This document shows, piece after piece, positions 11,701 to 23,593 of a DNA stretch of 64,000 nt. The stretch covers positions 1-64,000 of the forward strand of contig JAOVVO010000120.1 in the NCBI GenBank assembly GCA_028564675.1, given 5' to 3'. Every line of letters begins with the position of its first letter. The first letter of the stretch is position 1. The position numbers and the translations under genes were made by a program. The notes beneath the pieces are model-generated. The model was not told where the DNA came from. It saw only the letters and a list, made by a program, of their open reading frames with translations, and searched no databases. This DNA comes from Onchocerca lupi (taxonomy: Eukaryota; Nematoda; Chromadorea; Rhabditida; Onchocercidae).

Positions 11701-14700
11701 ACTTCGATAGTATGAATCAATTATTTTCTTTCTTTCTGGTTTGCAAAAATCATCGTGAATTAATTCATGTAGTTTACAATAGTTTACAAGGCTCAAGCTG
11801 ATTATTCAAAATACTCCATTGACTCAGCCTCTAGTGCAGCATTCTTAGTCCATTGAATCTTAGCTTTTCGTGCTTCATCACTTTTCTATTCAAGTTCAGT
11901 TTTTCTTTTAGCACATTTTTTATCATTTTTCATAAATTTATTATATAAGTTTGTTCCACTAACTGTAGAATTTATAAATTTTGAACAATCGAGCTATTTG
12001 TAATTCTGGTTGAATTAGATTTCCGGATATTTTCTTAATTACTTCAATGTTCAATATTGTTTCTATCTTATCCTCTTCTTCAGTGCTTTGTATTCGACGC
12101 CACTTCAATATCCAAGGTTTCTTCGGTTTTAACTGCTTACAACATCACGCGACTTGCCTCTTTCTATATTATAGGGCAGTCAGTACATTTTAGTATAATT
12201 CTAAATTGATTGCTCGGCATCTGCAAAATGCATGCTATGGTATACCATTGTTGCCTGACAAAAATTTTTGTCGTAGAGTTATGATTGACAATGGATTTGC
12301 GGAAATATGATGCAGTACAGCGATAATAAGTACAGATGGCTTTGCGAAGTAGGGTGCTGTTAATGCAGTGGATTGATTTCTATAGCGCAGTTTTGGTAGA
12401 TTCAATAAAATAACTGTTATTTGATTTCGTTTATTATACATCTTCCATATTGGATCTTTGGCATGACGTTTGCGAGTACGTTGATAATATTTATTGGGAT
12501 ATTCCTGCTTACGATTTTGCTTTATTGCGGTAATATCTTTCCCATAGTTATTCATCTTAAACTTCAAATCACTATTGAATGAGTTCGAAATGTGATACCG
12601 TTTTCGCTATTAGTAATTTGAAGCTTCTGACCATTTTGTTCATCTCAACGTTATTACATAACTATAATAATTAAGATATTTAATTCTCTTTTCTTATGAC
12701 GATGAATAAATTGCATTCATTCTCGCTTCGCTTTGAGATGATAAATGCTTTCTTCTCTTCTTTGATCGTCCTTTTATACTGTTGGAATTTGTTTTTAGGG
12801 ATTTCAAGTTTAAATTCTTGATTTGGATTTTTGTCCTTGATCAGATCATATTCTTTTTGTAGAATTTGAACTCATTCTATATCTTGGCATCTTTACTTTT
12901 GCATTGCTGCATATTAATCGTCCATGAAGCGTAATCGACATTTTGCACGTCCCAATCTAATTTACTAGTTTTAACTGCCGTTTTCAAATTTGACGTTTTT
13001 TCTTCTTAATGTCGGATTCGCGCGTTCAAATTTCGTATCTCAATATTTTGATCATTGCATTCTTTAATGATTCTGCCCGTTAGCTGCGATCAATTTTGTC
13101 TTCAGCACATTTTTTTTAGTTTCAATTGTTTTGAGTTTGCATTGCATATACTTTAGTGTTCCAGTTTTATATTTCATTTTCAGCTCCTTATCGCGGGCAT
13201 TCTAAATCATCCATAAGTTTTTGTTTTGTACGAATGATTCTTCATGCTTTTCATTTAATTTCATTTTTTTTTTCTTTGCTAGAATTCCCTCTAACTTTTC
13301 CTCTGTGGTAAGGATTCTGTGCACCTTTTCAACTCACTGCATAATTCATTGATTTCATTCATGTAACACTGGATTTGAGTTATTGCTTGCGATCTTGCCT
13401 TTTTGTTCAGAATTTTTATTGTGTTGTCCACACAGTATTTGGTCTGAGTTTTCAATTTGGTGATCCTGCTTTCTTCAGCATTTTTATTGTTATTTATGAC
13501 GAGCTATTTATCCTTTTGTCGCTGGGAATACCGCAATTTGCCCATTTCCATTCGAAGTCTTCATGTCGATTAATGAATTATTTAAAATTGCTGGGTTCAT
13601 TTTTTTTTTTTTTTTTTTTTTTTGACTGGATCAGCAGTCTGTGAACTCTCCTTATATTTGATGTGACACAAAACGCAGTATTGTGTGAACCTTTGCAGTG
13701 AAGACACAATCGTTTCCTTCTATTACAATTATTAGAAATATATTGTGTTTGAAAACAGTTGATGTATGTTATTTATCCTCAAACATTCTATTCGTTGTTT
13801 GAGAGTGGGATAAGTTTGGCATTCGTTATTCTAATGGTCCTTATACAAAATGCGCAGAGTCTTCTTTTCTTATAACTTTGATAGTTTCTCTTTGGGTTTA
13901 GCTCCAGGTAGCTAGATTTTGTTTGGGTTCGTCATGTCTAAGGCAGCAAGTTTCTCGCTTAGTGGTTTGGCTTCTGATCGCTTCTTCACTTCTTAGATAA
14001 CAAATCATATTTCTTGTTCCTTTTTTGTTGAAATACTCTGTCCAATATCCACAATTTGCTTTTGGTAGCATTTTCGATATAGAATGCTGTAGAGCAATCG
14101 AAGTATTCTTTCGGTCTCCTCAATAGTTAGCTTCCATTATCATTTCTTTTGATAGATTGTAGCTCATTATTTGGCGACTTTTTTATAATGAATGATTTCC
14201 GAATTTATCAATGAGAATCGTCCTTATTACATGAAAATTTTTTGGAGCATTGTCATAGTCTTACTACTAACAAGGATCCCCTTTAAACATGATATCAGAT
14301 AATTCAGTTTTTGAATATTTAGTATATTTTGAAAATGCACAGCAGCATCGAAGCTATTCGGAAATCTTCTCCAGAGTTTTGGGTCGCCATTAGATATTGA
14401 AATGGCAATTGAGACAGGTTTATTGTTGATACCTCTTTTTTGAGATTGACTCTCTAGTATCTACTTGATTTAAACGTTGAAATATTATTTCATAATCATC
14501 ACTGTATAATTTCAAAGTAATGACAACTTCTCTTGTATTAGTTATTAAATTTAAGATATCTTCTGGGTCGTCGACCATTTTGGCATACTTTTTTTTCCCC
14601 TTCCTTTTTTGTTAATGCAATTGCCGCTCTTTGAATGAGATCCAACCATTTCTGTATGACTGTTTCGAGCATACCAGCATAGAAATCAAGGTGTTTGACC

Positions 14701-15880
14701 TTTTCCGTGATAATCCTTAATTTGATGTCATATTTTTGTTTAAAAAAAAAATTTTTTTCAATCCTGGAGGATTAGATTGAATTCGTTAACTTCACTGGGA
14801 AGTTTTCGGATCTTCGGTTTTGGTATTTCGGCTTCTTTAGTCGAACTTTCAGGCATACCTCACCTCAGGCACCAAAAATTTATGGTGAAAGTTTTGGGGA
14901 AATTTTTTTATTTGAGTTTGGATTTTGGTACAGACAAATGTATTTGTAAGGAAGTCTGATGTGACGAAATTTTTATTTGCCACAACTGCATTACACAAAG
15001 GATTGATCTATATCGATAATATATTGCCAACTGATTGAGAAAATTTGGAAGCGCTTGTAACAATAAAGTAAAGTAGTGAAAAAGAAAGTGAATGAATGAA
15101 AAGGTTGAATGAAAGAGTGAATAAATGATTTGACCAGGTAACAACCATTTTTATAGTGAGATTGTTTACAACATTCGATAATACTTGTGGTTTCGATGAT
15201 CAAAAATTGAATTGAAAAATATTTATATTTTTCTTATAACTTAATATCATATTAGAAAAAGGAGTTTAAACAATTAATCAGTTAGATATTACAGCTAATC
15301 AATATAATTAATGTATATTTAACAATTCATATGACAGAATGATTGATAGTAAAAGAAAATTTAATGTAAATATTTATATTATTTATAAATCGAAACAATT
15401 ACACTCACATGTTAAAATCGAAACATTTAATAATACAAAAGTATCTTGCTTCTCTTGATATTTTTATATTATAGAATATTTCGGTTATTCTGTTGGAATA
15501 ACAGAGGGTTTTTTATATTCGTGATGATAGGTAGAAGAAAAACTTCAGAGTGGAACTATTATGTAAATTTCTATTAGGCGGATTAATGTCCGACTTGTGT
15601 ATTTAATGAAAATATGAATGGAATTCAATCTTTTATATAAAAGTTATGAGTTTCAGTTTGCTACAAAATTAATTTTTTCAGAAAGAATTACTGGACAAAT
15701 TTCAATTAGAAAGCATGTCATGGAATGAGGTGTTTGCTGGACCGATTGCTCAGTTTGCACGGACACCGTTAATGCACCGTGGACCAAGTAAAGCAGTTTC
15801 TCGTCCACCTCGCAATCATCTAAGTACTTTTTCAGAAAACATTATAACTGTCTATTTAGTCAAGCTGCTAACTGTTCTTC

Positions 15881-15935
<55 letters not shown>

Positions 15936-18900
15936 CGTTGTATTTTAGATGGCCATCCTGCTGATGATTTGGATGCACAATCCACTTCGGATGCCGACTT
16001 TGTCGATATTACTGAAAAAGATAAGTTGCGTAGACGATCTAAGAAGGCATTGCTAGAAAAGGATAAAAAAGAAAATAGCAAGAAAGAAGGGGATGGCAAG
16101 AAGACGAAAAAAAAAAAAGCGGTAATTTGCTTCAATACTTCAGTTCTGAATTTTTAATTCGGTTCCTAATACAATTTATAGTTTTTAAGCTTCAGTGCAG
16201 GTAAGAAAAATATATGTTCAGATTGCTGAGCAGCAGGAAGAATTGGAAAGTCTTTTTGAACAAGCACGAAAAGTAAATATCGAAAACCTCTCCCGATGGG
16301 AACAAGATGAGCGTCTGTTATCTGAAGCTGAAATTGTTGAATTGAAGCAGTTAATCCGACAGACCAAAGAAAAGGTTAATTGAAGTCAAATTTATTTTTC
16401 TTTGAAAGAAAATTTGGTGGCATTTAAAGTTTCCATTTTTAATGATTAACTTTCAAGATGATAAAATATTTTACCAAAAGCTTTACAAATAAGAATTTGT
16501 AAGCTGACCTTAAATATGTTAGCATTTGCAGTCCAATCAATTACTCCTCAAATTATACTAGTCTATCATAAATGGATGTTCAGATTTTAGTCTGTAAAGG
16601 AATTTGATAGAACCTTCTTCTTTAATTTGCCACAGCATAAATTTTCATTGCAAATTTTTCCATCTATTATTACATAATCTTCCGAATATTGCTTACTTTA
16701 GGAACGAGAAGAAAAGCGTTTAAATAAACAGCGGACAAAAGAAATGTTATTGGAATGGAAGAAACCTAGAGATGATATCCTTTGTGACGACCTTCAAGTA
16801 AGATTTAATATTCTTGAAGTCGGAAAGTTTCGAAAGAAACCAACTTTTGCGATTATAAATCTAAAGTTGATGGATTTAGTGTTGTGTATTAAATAATCAA
16901 AATCGTAAGATTGCACAGCTAATTATATTCTTATTGCTGTGATATAATTTAGTAATTTTCTTCTATAATTTTGCAGATTTAAATTCAAAAATTAAAGTTT
17001 AACGATTTCTAGCCTTTACCCGAGTTGACACCTCTTCTTCTTCCTCTGTGGATGTCCGACGATGATTTTGGCGACTACTTATTCATTTTTGAATTCTTCC
17101 AAAGTTTCGCGGAGTTGCTACCAATCAGAGAAGTATGTTTCTCATTATGAATCGCTTATTTAGTAATTTACAATCTTCCTGCCATTTTTTCAATTCAATT
17201 TTTTTTTTTAGATTCGCGGCACTAGTCAAGTGAAATTTAGTGAAATTATATCAGCTGTAAGAAGTCGGACTCCAGAGCAAGATAGTTTATTTGTTCAATT
17301 AATGCATATTTTATTGAAAGCCAAAACTGAACGCGCTGATGAAGAAGATGGTGATGAAGGTAAATCCTCCTTTAATAGCCTTTGAATACCTTACACTTGA
17401 TAAGTTTTCCGTACGAAGTTTTCAGTTTTGTCAAGCGTGATCAAATATCGCAGAGCAGTAAGCGTTCTTAATTTGGCTTCATTTAATAGCGGTTTGATCC
17501 TCCTTAATATATATAAAGCTTTCATTTACTGATCGGGTTATACTTGATTTTTCGTTGCGATTTGACTTGGTAATGCAGAACACTTTTTCTCCTTGGTTTT
17601 CTTTGAAACTTCAAAGAGATAAATTTAAATTGTTTCGTAACACCAATTCCTTTGTTTAGTGCAATATCAATCGATTTTATAATTTCTCTACACTAAAAGT
17701 TTTATCATTTACTGTAATCCTTCTGCTGATTAGACTGTCCAAAGTTAAAGGCGTAATGATAAAAAAAGAGATTATTTCAGAATCTTGTCAAGTTTTGTTA
17801 TTTTCAGCTGACTTAAGCAATAAAGAAGAAATACCAATAGATGCAAATGATATCGACCATAAGATATATGGTCTGAAAATTCGCGAAGCGACAATTCTGC
17901 ACGAGAATATTCGACTTACTCATGGCAAGTAGTAGTAATTATCATTCAATAAATTTGTTTTTCGAATATTGATAGCATTTTATCTGCCAAAATTGAGAGA
18001 TTTTTGGATGAAAAAGTTTTAGGATTGAGTGCACGGCATTTGCCAATCGATTGGATGACTCTGACAGAGGTACTGCGATTATCGTTGTTAACATCAGGAT
18101 ATTATACGGGAACTCCTACCCATCGATTTCGGTTATTTTCAAGAGGTGCTATACGTTGCTATGAAGATGAAGGATTTTTATTTGCCAAAGATAATCCCCA
18201 TACTATGAATATTCTGGAAAAGGTTATTATTCATTCTTTATACGTTTTATTTCGAATCTGAAAGAAAATTATGTGCATTTTTTTCGGAAGCATCGGAGGA
18301 ATTCCAGGATAGCTTTAAAAAGAATAATATAGTTTACAGTGCTAAGCTATAGAACCCAGTATTTTGCTTTAACTACTTTTATAAATGCTAAAAAAAAAAT
18401 GTTCCAGAAGTCAGTATTCGACCTTCAGCCGTATGAACGCATAGCACTGTTTAAAGTAGTGATACAGCAATTACTTAGTTATCATAAATTTCGTTCCACA
18501 TCTGATGAACGTATTATTTCATTGATTGATGTGCGCAAAGAACTGAAAAATCTTCGAAGTTTCGATGCAGCGCAGGTTTTTTTGTATACTCTCTATATCT
18601 TTTTTTGAAAAGTTTTTGAAAATAATGATATCATGAAAAATGCAAACAAAATGATACGAGAAATTTCTTGGTGAAAAATGAACGCAAGACGTCTCGGCAA
18701 ACACAATAAAGATTTTTCAGGAAAAGGAAGCACGAGAGGCTTCTTTAATTCGAGAATATGAAGCAGAGCAGTTGGAGGAGCTTGGTGAAGCGGCTAGAGC
18801 AGATTTCGTCAAAAAAGAGGAACCGTCCAAGGAAACAATAACCTTGATTAATTTTGTGAAAGGCGGAAGTTTTGTTGGGAGAAGAGAGGAAAGATTGAGG

Positions 18901-21900
18901 GAAGTCGAACAGGTGTTTATACATTTTTATAGAATAATTTTGTATTCCTTTTAAACTTTTCAAATTAAATTTAAAAGTTTCTGTTTGAAAAGTTCAAAGA
19001 CTTCATTCAGTTTTTTACAGAATTTTCCCTAGCTTCCCATTCTCTTTTTCATTCCAGTTTTCCTCTGCATATTTTATATTGAAAATATTTACCAATAAGT
19101 TTTATGATAGATTTCGCTTTTCAGATACTTATGAAAGGTGTTTCATATGCTCAGATGGAAGCCGACGAAATAAAGAAAGTTCGTTCATTGCAAGTGGAAC
19201 ATACAACTGCCGCAGAAAATGATTTACTGAAACTGATTTACAAAATACAAAGTAAAAAAAAGCTGGATTTATTTACAAATATTATATTTTGTATTGTAGG
19301 CAATGATAAAGTATAAAATTTAAAAAAGGAAAATTTTAATCAGCAGCGGCACAGCAGTAAATTGTTTCAAAGTTGAGGATTGAGCATTCTCTACAGTAAC
19401 ATTATATATTATTACATTATGATGATATTCATCTGAAGTTTGAGACATATTTTTGCTCTTATTGATTATTGATATCCTTTTTTTAGGTCGCGTTGGTTGG
19501 CATTGTCTTGGCCGTGACCGAGGATTTCGTACTTACTGGTATTTTAATTCACTGCCATTGCTTTTGGTGGAAAATACTAATTCGATGGATGAACGAGGTC
19601 CTTGCCTTGGACCGACACCGCTAGATAAAGTGAGCTTTTTAATTTTCTCTTAATTTTTCGGTTTTCTTTCCGTGAAATTTATAGATAATGTTTAAATTCT
19701 GTCGGATTTAGGTTGATGAGAAATATCGTCAATCATATTCGAATGATGATGAGCTGCGAAAAGTTCTGTTGAGCTGTACAGCCACCAAAGATTGCCCGGT
19801 CCATGGAAAATTCCGCCATTCTCGGTGGCAATTAATCAAAAACATGGATGTTCTTAATGAAGTGAATTTTCTTTCCATTTTATTTTTTTGAATTTCCTAC
19901 ATTTGTCTTTAGTTTTTATAACGCTAGAATTTCAGATCGAGTCTGCCTGTAATACACGAGGTTTTCGGGAATCTGAACTTTTGGAAAATTTAAAGTTCTT
20001 CAGTCCTATACTGAAAAACATAATTGGTCGATGCTCGGACAAAGTAAGATTTCTTAAAGTGTCGCAACTGATTTCCCAAAGAAATTGTTTCTTGGTTTCA
20101 TAATAAGAAGCGAACATAAAATTGTATGGCTATGCTTAATACCATTCCAATATGGTTTTTTTTTTTTTTTTTCAGAAAAGCTATTGATTGAATTTCAGAT
20201 CAGTTCCGGTGAAATTTATACTGATCTATTATTGACAGATGTTGACCTGGCAGATAACTCAGTAACATTCGATTGGAATCGTGAATTTATCGATATGCTT
20301 CTGGATTTAGAAGAAAAGGTTAATTTTTTTGCAGATAATTTTGCATAAATTCGTAGCTTCAATATAAAGATTTTTAATTCAGTTCTATTACAAAGCATAT
20401 GCACCTACATAAACACCTTGCAAATCCTGATAGCTAACCACTTTGGATCTTAAGTCACATTAATCCATGATTATATTTAGTTCCCTCGTCCGTTTTTCTG
20501 AATTAGGATAAAAAGCATTTCATTATGCTTTCATTGCTTCGTAAAAGAAGACAAAATAGCCGAATTGTCTGGTTGGAAAAGCTGATGTGATTTGATATTA
20601 ATGTATTCTCAATCAGTTAGAAAGCTTATTTTGTGAATGTTCTTGCCGAACGAAGGAAACGCTTTCTTTTTTTTTTTCAGGTTGAACAAGGATGTATTGG
20701 TCATTTAGCTATCAGTGATATTCATCGCAGGGAAGAGTGGCGCGAATCGCTAATCCAGAATCGAAATGTTACTTCTTTCATTGAAAGTAATATTTCACTT
20801 GAAAAGTGCTGATTATTGTAAATGAATAAATATCTGTTATTTCTTATTCCTCTCTTGTTTATAGGAGGTTTCTTATTCTTCATCACTATATAAATTATAA
20901 TTTCGAATTATGAAATATCATTAATCCATAAGTTATTAGTGTAGTAGAGAATAAGAGTTTTTGTCTTTCCTAGAATAAAAAATTCCTTTCATTTCCAATA
21001 GAATCGCTTGTCTTTAAAGTAAATGTTGTTAAAATATGACATTTATCTCGTTTATTCATTTGTATTTTCTATCATTTGCTACATTCACCATTATTAATTT
21101 GGAATTTTTCAACTTATTTTTCTTGCAGTTTCATTTTACATTTTATTTCAGGTGATGTAGAAGTTTTCGGCGAAACGATGTTCAGTGTTGATGAAGTGAA
21201 GTCATTAAGTGAATTGGAACATCTGGCTATAGCACTTTTGCAAATTGTGCAGGGAATTAACTTGAAGTTTTTACGGCTTCCTTTTGCTACATCTTCTTCG
21301 AAAGAAAAAGACTGTGCGAATATTCCTACGACCACTTTTGATCAGTGGCAGAAATCTTTATTAAAATGCTGTTCAATATCGGCTTTGTCACTGTATTACA
21401 CAACTTTGGAATCATCCATTTTATGGACAAGAAGTCGGCTTCAAGTATGTCATTTTTTGAGACATTTATTTAGAAATCAACTGCTTATTCTATTTCATGA
21501 AGTTCTTTTCTAAATTTTTCAAATTCTCAAATTATTTGCTTTTTGAGGATAGTGAAAGAATTTTGCAACTGAATGAAAAATTTAAGGCAAGATGTCGAAA
21601 ATGCCGTAAGAGAGGAGAAACTGAAAAATTATGCATGTGTATACGTTGTGATCGATGTTATCACATTGATTGTGCTAAGCCAAAAATCAAGGTATGGTGC
21701 TAATGTAATGTAGAATTTTTCAGATTTTAATCTGCATGCAGCGTAGTATTTCAGATATCTTTGATTAGAGTTAATAAATTTCAGGATCCAAATGGCTGGA
21801 TGTGTTCTGATTGCAAAGCTCTCGTGAAAGCGCAAGAAGCCGAAGAGAAGTGGAAAAAACAGCAGGCAATGAAAAAGGAAGGTTAAATTAGATACTTTTT

Positions 21901-23593
21901 AAATGATTCAATAATTAATGTTGAGCAGATTTTTGATTTTAATCCAATCAATATGAAAATAGCAAATTTAAAATTTATCAATGAAATTTAATTTTTTTCT
22001 AGAAGAAGAGGAGCAAAGTTATAGCCGAGGAAGCGATGATGCCTATGGTACGTCTGCAGATGAATTTGTCGATCAGTCATATATCGAAGAGTATGTTTTA
22101 CCTTTAAGTTCTATTTATTTATTTCTAAATTTCCAGCGTTAAGGCTCAAAATTTTTATTGGTTTCTGATTTCTCTTAATTGTTTTTCAGCTTCGAGCTTC
22201 CAGCAGATATGTTGAAAACGTCAAGTGGGCGTATCGTGAAGAAGGTAAGTACTAACCTTGTACATTTCATTTGGATTATTTATATATTTTGTTTCTCAAA
22301 TTTAAATGAAGTTCTTCAGGTAGCTTATGCCGATGAATCATCCGAAGAAATAAATAGAAGCGTACGGAAAAAAAATCTTGTTGATGGTGAAAGTGATGAA
22401 GGCGGTAGCACTAGTGAGAGTGAATATTCATATGCAAAACGAAAACGGCCCAGTAAGTTATATTAAATATTATGATTTTTGGTAACTCCAAGATCCGAAT
22501 TTTGTAGATTTTTTATCTGAATTCAATAAATGAAATTTTAATACGCATATTTTTAGATAGAAGTAATGAACGAGCACTAGGGAATGTGACAATGAGTTTG
22601 CGTGAAACGGATAATCGAATACGAAACACATTACGTGCTTTTGAATTACTGATGAGTGAAACAATGCGCCAGCAAATTGCTTGGCCTTTTCTAAAACCAG
22701 TAGATGCCAAGGCTGTGCCTGACTACCATCAGGTAATTCAGTTCTTTCTTTTTTGCCCATGTAGTAAAGTTCTTTCCATGAAATTTTAGTTCTCGAGAGA
22801 TTAGCAGTCATCAAGACATTCTTTTATTCATTACAAAATATGTTTTGCAAGGCTAAATATTCATTTCCATAAGAGATTCATATTCTCAACTTCCTTAACC
22901 ATTTATTTTAATCCATTCTGACGTCGACCTGCTAGTAAAAAAACATTGAGTCATTTTTGATGAAGTTTTCTCAATGCAGTGCATTTTTAGATTATCAAGA
23001 GGCCAATGGATTTACGTACAATAATGAATAAATTAAAGCAACGATTATATGATACTCCAGACCAAGTTATAGCAGATGCACGATTGATTTTTGAAAATTG
23101 TCGTATTTACAACGAGAAAGAATCAGAAATATGTAGAGTATGTGAATATTTTAATTCATTATTAATGCCATGTTCAATAAATTTTTTCCCCGCATGTAGC
23201 TTAAAGTAAAATAATCGTTTAGTACATTAAATATACAAATTTATAAATTGAGTGGTTAGTATGAATATTTCTAAACGCTAATGTTTAATGTACAACTTAA
23301 CTTATAGTTGTTAAAACATGATGATATCCTGGAAAGTTTACACTCGGGAATAAGGAGTTCATTATGATTTGATAACACTATTCTGTTGTGTTAATGCTTT
23401 TTCTGGAAAAGGATTCAGAGCATTTAATCTAGAAAAGTAAGAACTAATTACTAAGTTCGTTTGACTGTAATTTTAATACATACAATATGTGTATTTGCAG
23501 TGTGCAATTAAATTGGAAGAGTTTATGGAAGAACGATTTAACAAGGTGCTGGAGGCAAACGCAGTTCATGCACGAAGTAGATGTAACGAATGA
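8727..23593 (+). CDS. BAZ1A: BAZ1A / ACF1-like ISWI-associated chromatin remodelling subunit
   Basis: Thirty exons give 1402 aa: 8727-8839, 9127-9238, 9507-9766, 9886-10011, 10140-10227, 15682-15823, 15949-16121, 16201-16374, 16702-16797, 17013-17132, 17212-17359, 17808-17924, 18023-18222, 18408-18575, 18721-18912, 19125-19251, 19487-19629, 19712-19861, 19936-20043, 20199-20318, 20681-20786, 21152-21444, 21548-21691, 21785-21881, 22003-22090, 22190-22244, 22320-22452, 22557-22732, 22991-23137 and 23501-23593. Lengths sum in phase to the TGA. ACF1 partners the ISWI ATPase to space nucleosomes. Domains in order: WAC near residues 20-125 (TNEIF, MVWTCSVTGKTGLTFEEAL), DDT near 430-500 (PLWMSDDDFGDYLFIFEFFQ), WHIM/WSD with LGRDRGFRTYWYF near 790, one PHD finger near 1105-1155 (CRKC, CIRCDRCYHIDC, WMCSDC), and a C-terminal bromodomain near 1285-1390 (WPFLKPVDAKAVPDYHQ, IIKRPMDLRTI, NCRIYNEKES). 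Drosophila ACF1 has two PHD fingers; one is seen here, as in human BAZ1A. Introns 5 and 12 use GC donors. Exon 7 contains a 12-A run in a Lys codon stretch. Confidence 0.93.
10442..11239 (-). repeat. Left LTR (3' LTR of the antisense element)
   Basis: It begins TGTCGCTTAAG and ends ...TTATTCCGACA on the plus strand. It aligns with the right LTR through shared blocks such as GTTTTGG, AAGTCTGATG, CGATAATA, ACAGAATGATTG and TATTATAGAATATTT. It is longer than the right LTR mainly because it holds about 100 bp near 11035-11145 that the right copy lacks. It also carries a TGAATGAATGAATG run near 10677-10690. Confidence 0.85.
12235..13745 (-). pseudogene. Zinc-knuckle-like and coiled-coil-like remnant of the LTR element
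   Basis: On the minus strand, about 13740-13640 encodes RLCLHCKGSHNTAFC, a knuckle-like cluster that would follow Gag. A T-run at about 13602-13623 (A-run on the coding strand) separates it from 13560-12700. There, Lys/Glu/Leu-rich pieces such as TTEEKLEGILAKKKKMKLNE and MQCKLKTIETKKNVLKTKLI read as a decayed coiled coil with occasional stops. A further basic open frame (KQNRKQEYPNKYYQRTRKR) lies at 12567-12235, and another short one at 11796-11569. None shows reverse transcriptase or integrase motifs. A long coiled-coil frame after the knuckle is not a usual BEL/Pao feature. Confidence 0.5.
14000..14856 (-). pseudogene. Broken Gag of the BEL/Pao-like element
   Basis: The reading frame starts with ATG at 14856-14854, just inside the primer-binding site, and encodes MPESSTKEAEIPKPKIRKLP before a TGA at 14760-14758. 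Similar protein sequence then resumes in other frames: AIALTKKEGEKKYAKM, DDPEDILNLITNTREVV, and the conserved segment NGDPKLWRRFPNSFDAAVHF near 14390-14290. Several frameshifts and stops separate these pieces, so no intact Gag is made. In BEL/Pao elements this region forms the capsid-like particle. The left end is approximate. Confidence 0.7.
14883..15503 (-). repeat. Right LTR (5' LTR of the antisense element)
   Basis: This is the direct-repeat partner of the left LTR, beginning TGGTGAAAGTTTTGG and ending GGAATAACA on the plus strand. It is followed by GAGG, the same four bases that precede the left LTR. The inner edge lies next to the primer-binding-site-like sequence, so on the minus strand this is the promoter-bearing LTR. 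Substitutions and indels relative to the left LTR are frequent, indicating an old insertion. Confidence 0.83.
15885..15930. repeat. Poly(T) tract of about 46 nt
   Basis: This uninterrupted T run lies in BAZ1A intron 6, ending 18 nt upstream of the exon 7 acceptor (TATTTTAG). It is long enough to be length-polymorphic and to mislead an assembler. Its position suggests it serves as or extends the polypyrimidine tract. Confidence 0.9.

Larger units (their letters stand above)
10442..15503 (-). mobile_element. Decayed BEL/Pao-like LTR retrotransposon, antisense in BAZ1A intron 5
   Basis: Two diverged direct repeats of about 798 and 621 bp flank about 3.6 kb. GAGG immediately precedes the left repeat (10438-10441) and immediately follows the right repeat (15504-15507), consistent with a 4-bp target-site duplication. 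Both repeats read TG...CA. On the minus strand, a primer-binding-site-like TGGTGCCTGAGGTGAGG follows the right repeat directly, so the element is transcribed leftwards, opposite to BAZ1A. The interior has a broken Gag with the DUF1759-like pattern typical of BEL/Pao (SNGDPKLWRRFPNSFDAAVH, then NIQKLNYLISCLKGDP), a zinc-knuckle-like C-X2-C-X3-H-X4-C, and a Lys/Glu-rich region. I found no reverse transcriptase or integrase that I could defend, and autonomous BEL elements are usually longer. It is either internally deleted or non-autonomous. Confidence 0.85.

Noticed and set aside
12235..12567. A minus-strand 110-codon frame in the retroelement as possible integrase
   Set aside because: No HHCC or DDE pattern can be seen. 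The resemblance rested on a few residues only.
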